DNA of 64,000 nucleotides from Sanderia malayensis (taxonomy: Eukaryota; Cnidaria; Scyphozoa; Semaeostomeae; Pelagiidae), in the NCBI GenBank assembly GCA_013076295.1, contig RQOL01000876.1, forward strand, positions 4,960,001 through 5,024,000. Reading direction: 5' to 3'. Within the stretch, counting starts at the first letter, position 1; each line of letters starts with the position of its first letter. The notes under the pieces are model-generated. The model had not been told where the DNA came from. It ran no database searches and was given only the letters and a program-made list of their open reading frames with translations. Both the position numbers and the translations under genes were made by a program. Below are positions 60,901-64,000 of the stretch, piece by piece.

Positions 60901-63765
60901 CAATGGAAGTTTTTTCAATAACGTGTTTTCTTTTTACGACTTTCTACTGAATATTTCCATTTTCCGAATTTTTAGGCTGAGCCTCTAACAATCCTTCTTT
61001 GTTTAGGTTACTGGTTATGTAAATAAAATGAATTCAACCGACCATAGAATTACCCACCGAGCCTTGTCACTGCTGGAAAATATGGTTACGAATAGGTATG
61101 CTTGAAAAATCTAAATCCCCTCGTGACATTACCCCCTGATATTGTGACGTCTATCAGTGGAATACGTATGAGAATTACTTTGCTGGACGGGTGGCAGAGT
61201 TAAATACAAGTATGCAAGTCAGGTTGGCTAAGATACTCGATAGGAAACTCCACTTTCTTACAGTCGCTTTGTGTTTAATTCAATGTTCTTTTTGTAGCAC
61301 TAATATCAATGTCATCATATCACAAGAAATTACGATAGAATGTCTAATCACACATCTTCAAAGGTAAGCAATATAATAAGCTTTTTGATATAAGAGATCA
61401 GACATTTTCGTACAGTCTATTGTTTTCGAACAAAAGGCTATTGTTCTTTCCTATTGTTCTCTGCAAGCAAGCAGGATTGAGTTTCTTTTATGTCAGTTTT
61501 TTGTATCTGGGGACTTACTGTAACCACAAAAAACGTCAGAGAAATAACTTCTTTTCCTTTCAAGGTTTTGTTGCGCTTGAAATTTTGTTTCTGATGGATT
61601 GAGTTGATTTGCTTAGCCATGCGGCCCCTGTTATGATTGGTTGGTTAGCTTTCGTCTCTGAGTCATTAGATTCGCTAGATACATTCGCTAGACATCATTA
61701 GATTGATGTTTTTGCTGGCATCAAATTGAATTGTTAGACACGCTTGCTCCCATCTTTTCTGTCTTTTGTGTATTTTACTAATTTATTTATGCCATGTTTC
61801 TCTTTTGCAGCCCTAATCAGAATATTCAGCTAGCTTCCATTGCTCTGTGTAACAGTATGTTTATGAAAACGCAATGTGAAAACAAAAGGGTATGAAACAA
61901 TACAGTGTTATTTGATCAGCAGTGTAGTAAAAGTGAATGCAAGAACCTACCTTTATAGGAACCTTTAGGCTAAAGTTTCATCTCATAACAATAGAAGAAA
62001 CAATAGCCTATTGTATTTGAACAATAAGATGGATGCAAAATCGGCAGGTTCTTAGGTGCTGGTTTAGTCTAAGATAGTTCTGCGTCACGTCTGGTTGGTT
62101 TAATAAAAGTACGCTTGATATAGTTTTTATATTTTACTTTTACTTTTACTTTTGTAGAAGTCAGCTGGCGACCATTTGAAGGCCAAGCTCCTAAGAGAAG
62201 TACTCATGTCTGTAAGTATTTCTTTGTATTTTGAGTTTGAGGTTTTGAGACTTTTGAGTAGCGTTGCGTCTTGTTTGGCGAGAGACTTATATATAAGAAG
62301 GAAGGCAAAGGAGAAATTGATAATAAACACGGCCACCAAAAGAGATATGTCCAGTAAGACAATTCTAAAAAGACAATTTCAAGAGACACTAAATTATTTC
62401 AATTAAGTTAAAAGATGATGTAATGTTTTGCTAAAGCACTGTTAGCATCTTCAAACAAACATAATTAATTTAGAAAGAGTATTAACTACTGGTGGGAAAC
62501 AGTTTCAATTGTGTTATTGAATATTTCCCTTTTTATTGGCCCTTCTCACTTTCTTGTACAAACTACGCTTGCTGGCTTCAGTAGAAGAAGTAATTATTTG
62601 TGTTTCAATCCTGAGACTTTTGGACTCTTAACAAACGTTTGAAGACGTTTGTTATTTTGGCCGAGTGATTTTTATTGGAAGTGGGAAATAAAGGGTTGCA
62701 TGCCGTAGTTTGCATTTGTTAATGCCCGGCGTTGCTCCGTGTTCTGATTCGTCTGTTCTTTTTTCATAGCGAGTCATCCAAGCTGGTGACGTGAAGAAGC
62801 TAAATGGCGAGATGGCTCATCAACTATACGTGTACCAAGCCATGCTGTTAAATTTGCATACGACCAGAATGTCTACACCAGCCGATCAAAACGATCCGGT
62901 AAATTGAAAGCACTTTTACACCCCCGAGATGTTGGATGGGCTCATTAGAAAGCACCGCTGAGTGACTTATTTTCAGGGGGTAACATGCTTTCTTTGTTTG
63001 TTTTCTCAGCATCTTCGAGAGTCCCTTCGCATACTCTACGATACCGCCTTCGAATCTTCTTTAAGTTCAAAACACCATGGTGCTTCAGCAAAAGCACCGG
63101 ATTACAAAAGACTAGGGTTCGACGTAAGTATGCTTTGTGTTTTCTGGAATTTATTCCCCGCACTTCACTGTTCCCTGCAACTCTTTCAGCTTATTCTATG
63201 CAATTTCTCCAGTTTATTCCCTACTCCTTTTTGAGTTTATTCCCTGCAATATATCGAGTTTTTCTTCTGCATCTGCCTGAGTTTATTTCCTGCAACTCTT
63301 TGAGCTTATTTTATGCACTTTCTCGAGTTTATTCTTCAGGATCTTGTCGTTTTCTTCATATATCCCTTTTTCTCGTCATTTTCCTTAGAATGTGGAAAAC
63401 CCCTTATTCAACCTCATGTATTGTCCTCCTGGTGTTTTGGCATTAGACATGATGATGGATTTTGCAAAGAAACATCAAGATTTGTTTATCAAGGTGTCAT
63501 ATACATATTACTATTCATTCATCTTTTATATTGTTTTTATTCACCATTATTATACTCAAATTCGTGTATTTATGAGTTCTTTTCATGAATCAAATGATAA
63601 ATTGGCTAATTAATTAATTGATTCTTTCATTCAATCAATCATATTTCTCTTTTTAGATCATTTTAGAGACATTTGGTCGCGATGAGGAGTACGGATGCCC
63701 ATTTGCAAGATGCAGCATTGCAATCACAAAGATGCTTTGCGAGTTATTAGAGATCGGAAAACCAC
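57933..63765 (+). CDS. ELMO1: Engulfment and cell motility protein (ELMO), 5' part
   Basis: ELMO binds DOCK-family proteins to form a bipartite Rac exchange factor acting in engulfment and migration. Fifteen in-phase exons give the first 434 residues: 57933-58019, 58893-58933, 59048-59117, 59293-59343, 59816-59944, 60334-60410, 60579-60681, 61007-61095, 61298-61363, 61811-61889, 62158-62211, 62770-62898, 63010-63123, 63389-63493, 63657-63765. The last ends at a donor in phase 1 and the gene continues beyond the window, so the C-terminal PH domain and proline motif are not seen. Matches: KVAI...YEFDQ and REIIKEIC (ubiquitin-like RBD), EQYALQYTDSTTTYITE, LMEHGFITWDS, SQEITIECLITHLQ, EMAHQLYVYQ (armadillo repeats), and CPPGVLALDMMMDFAKKHQD then CPFARCSIAITKMLCELLE (ELMO domain). 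The start ATG fits the family N-terminus. It is probably the single ancestor of vertebrate ELMO1-3. Confidence 0.93.
61415..61463. mobile_element. Fragment of the CAGT-ended MITE
   Basis: ACAGTCTATTGTTTTCGAAC...AAAGGCTATTGTTC matches the interior of the 147 bp family. No ends remain. Confidence 0.4.
61920..62070. mobile_element. CAGT-ended MITE, degraded copy
   Basis: About 150 bp in ELMO intron 10. It has CAAGAACCTACC, AATAGAAGAAACAATAGCCTATTGT and GGCAGGTTCTTAGGTGCTGG-type remnants in the order of the intact copies. Ends are eroded. Confidence 0.55.
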
Positions 63766-64000
63766 GTATGTTACATTCATTCATCTATTCACTCATGCGT
63801 CATAGTTAGACTCACTGCATTGCGCCCCTGTGATACGTTCGTTGGACAACTCCTAACTCGATGTGCTTGCACTCAATTGAGACTCGTGCAACAAGTCTAC
63901 GTCATAGTATGTTTTATTATCCACCAGTTCCTCCCCCTCTTCTTCCCTGGCTGGCTTGTTCGCTTGCTCCACTGCAAGTCTAATACCATCATATTGTATT

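Overview
This is a 64 kb piece of an intron-rich, AT-rich animal nuclear genome. Phase-consistent GT-AG exon chains rebuild orthologues of animal genes: a divergent beta-tubulin, the Golgi tether subunit COG4, the nucleolar RNA-binding protein RBM28, phospholipase C-gamma, a TMEM70-like mitochondrial protein and the Rac-GEF adaptor ELMO. Single pre-duplication versions of PLC-gamma and ELMO, dense retained introns, many short inverted-repeat elements and rve-integrase and LPPC-type repeat proteins suggest a non-bilaterian animal, most likely a cnidarian. That placement is inference.

Layout. 1-2024 (+) is the 3' three quarters of a beta-tubulin gene. 2365-15452 (-) is a complete 29-exon COG4 gene, tail to tail with tubulin; intron 6 holds a tandem array of about 134 bp units with telomere-like CCCTAA motifs. 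15453-18276 is intergenic with one terminal-inverted-repeat element and two orphan coding-like stretches. 18277-21975 (+) is RBM28 in five exons. 22824-26593 is a complete 3.77 kb mobile element with 4 bp target duplications and long terminal inverted repeats. It carries a core-deleted rve-type integrase gene (+) and an intact alpha-kinase gene (-). 28962-32923 (+) is a two-exon disordered protein with C-terminal ankyrin repeats. 35873-52234 (-) is a complete 38-exon PLC-gamma gene. A probable gene start of unknown family (52524) lies head to head with it. 53-55 kb is repeat-rich. 55768-56391 (-) is a single-exon TMEM70-like gene. 57933 to the right edge (+) is the first 15 exons of ELMO.

The host genes are unrelated housekeeping and signalling genes and form no pathway cluster, although PLC-gamma and ELMO both act downstream of cell-surface receptors. 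The most unusual item is the integrase plus alpha-kinase element. A second theme is a set of small inverted-repeat families with TA-flanked CAGT or CAC ends. They carry variants of one short ATAAG-AACC-like module and sit mostly in introns.

Exon boundaries were placed by eye from splice consensus, reading phase and family conservation. COG4, PLC-gamma, RBM28 and the ankyrin gene each sum to a multiple of three with no internal stop.
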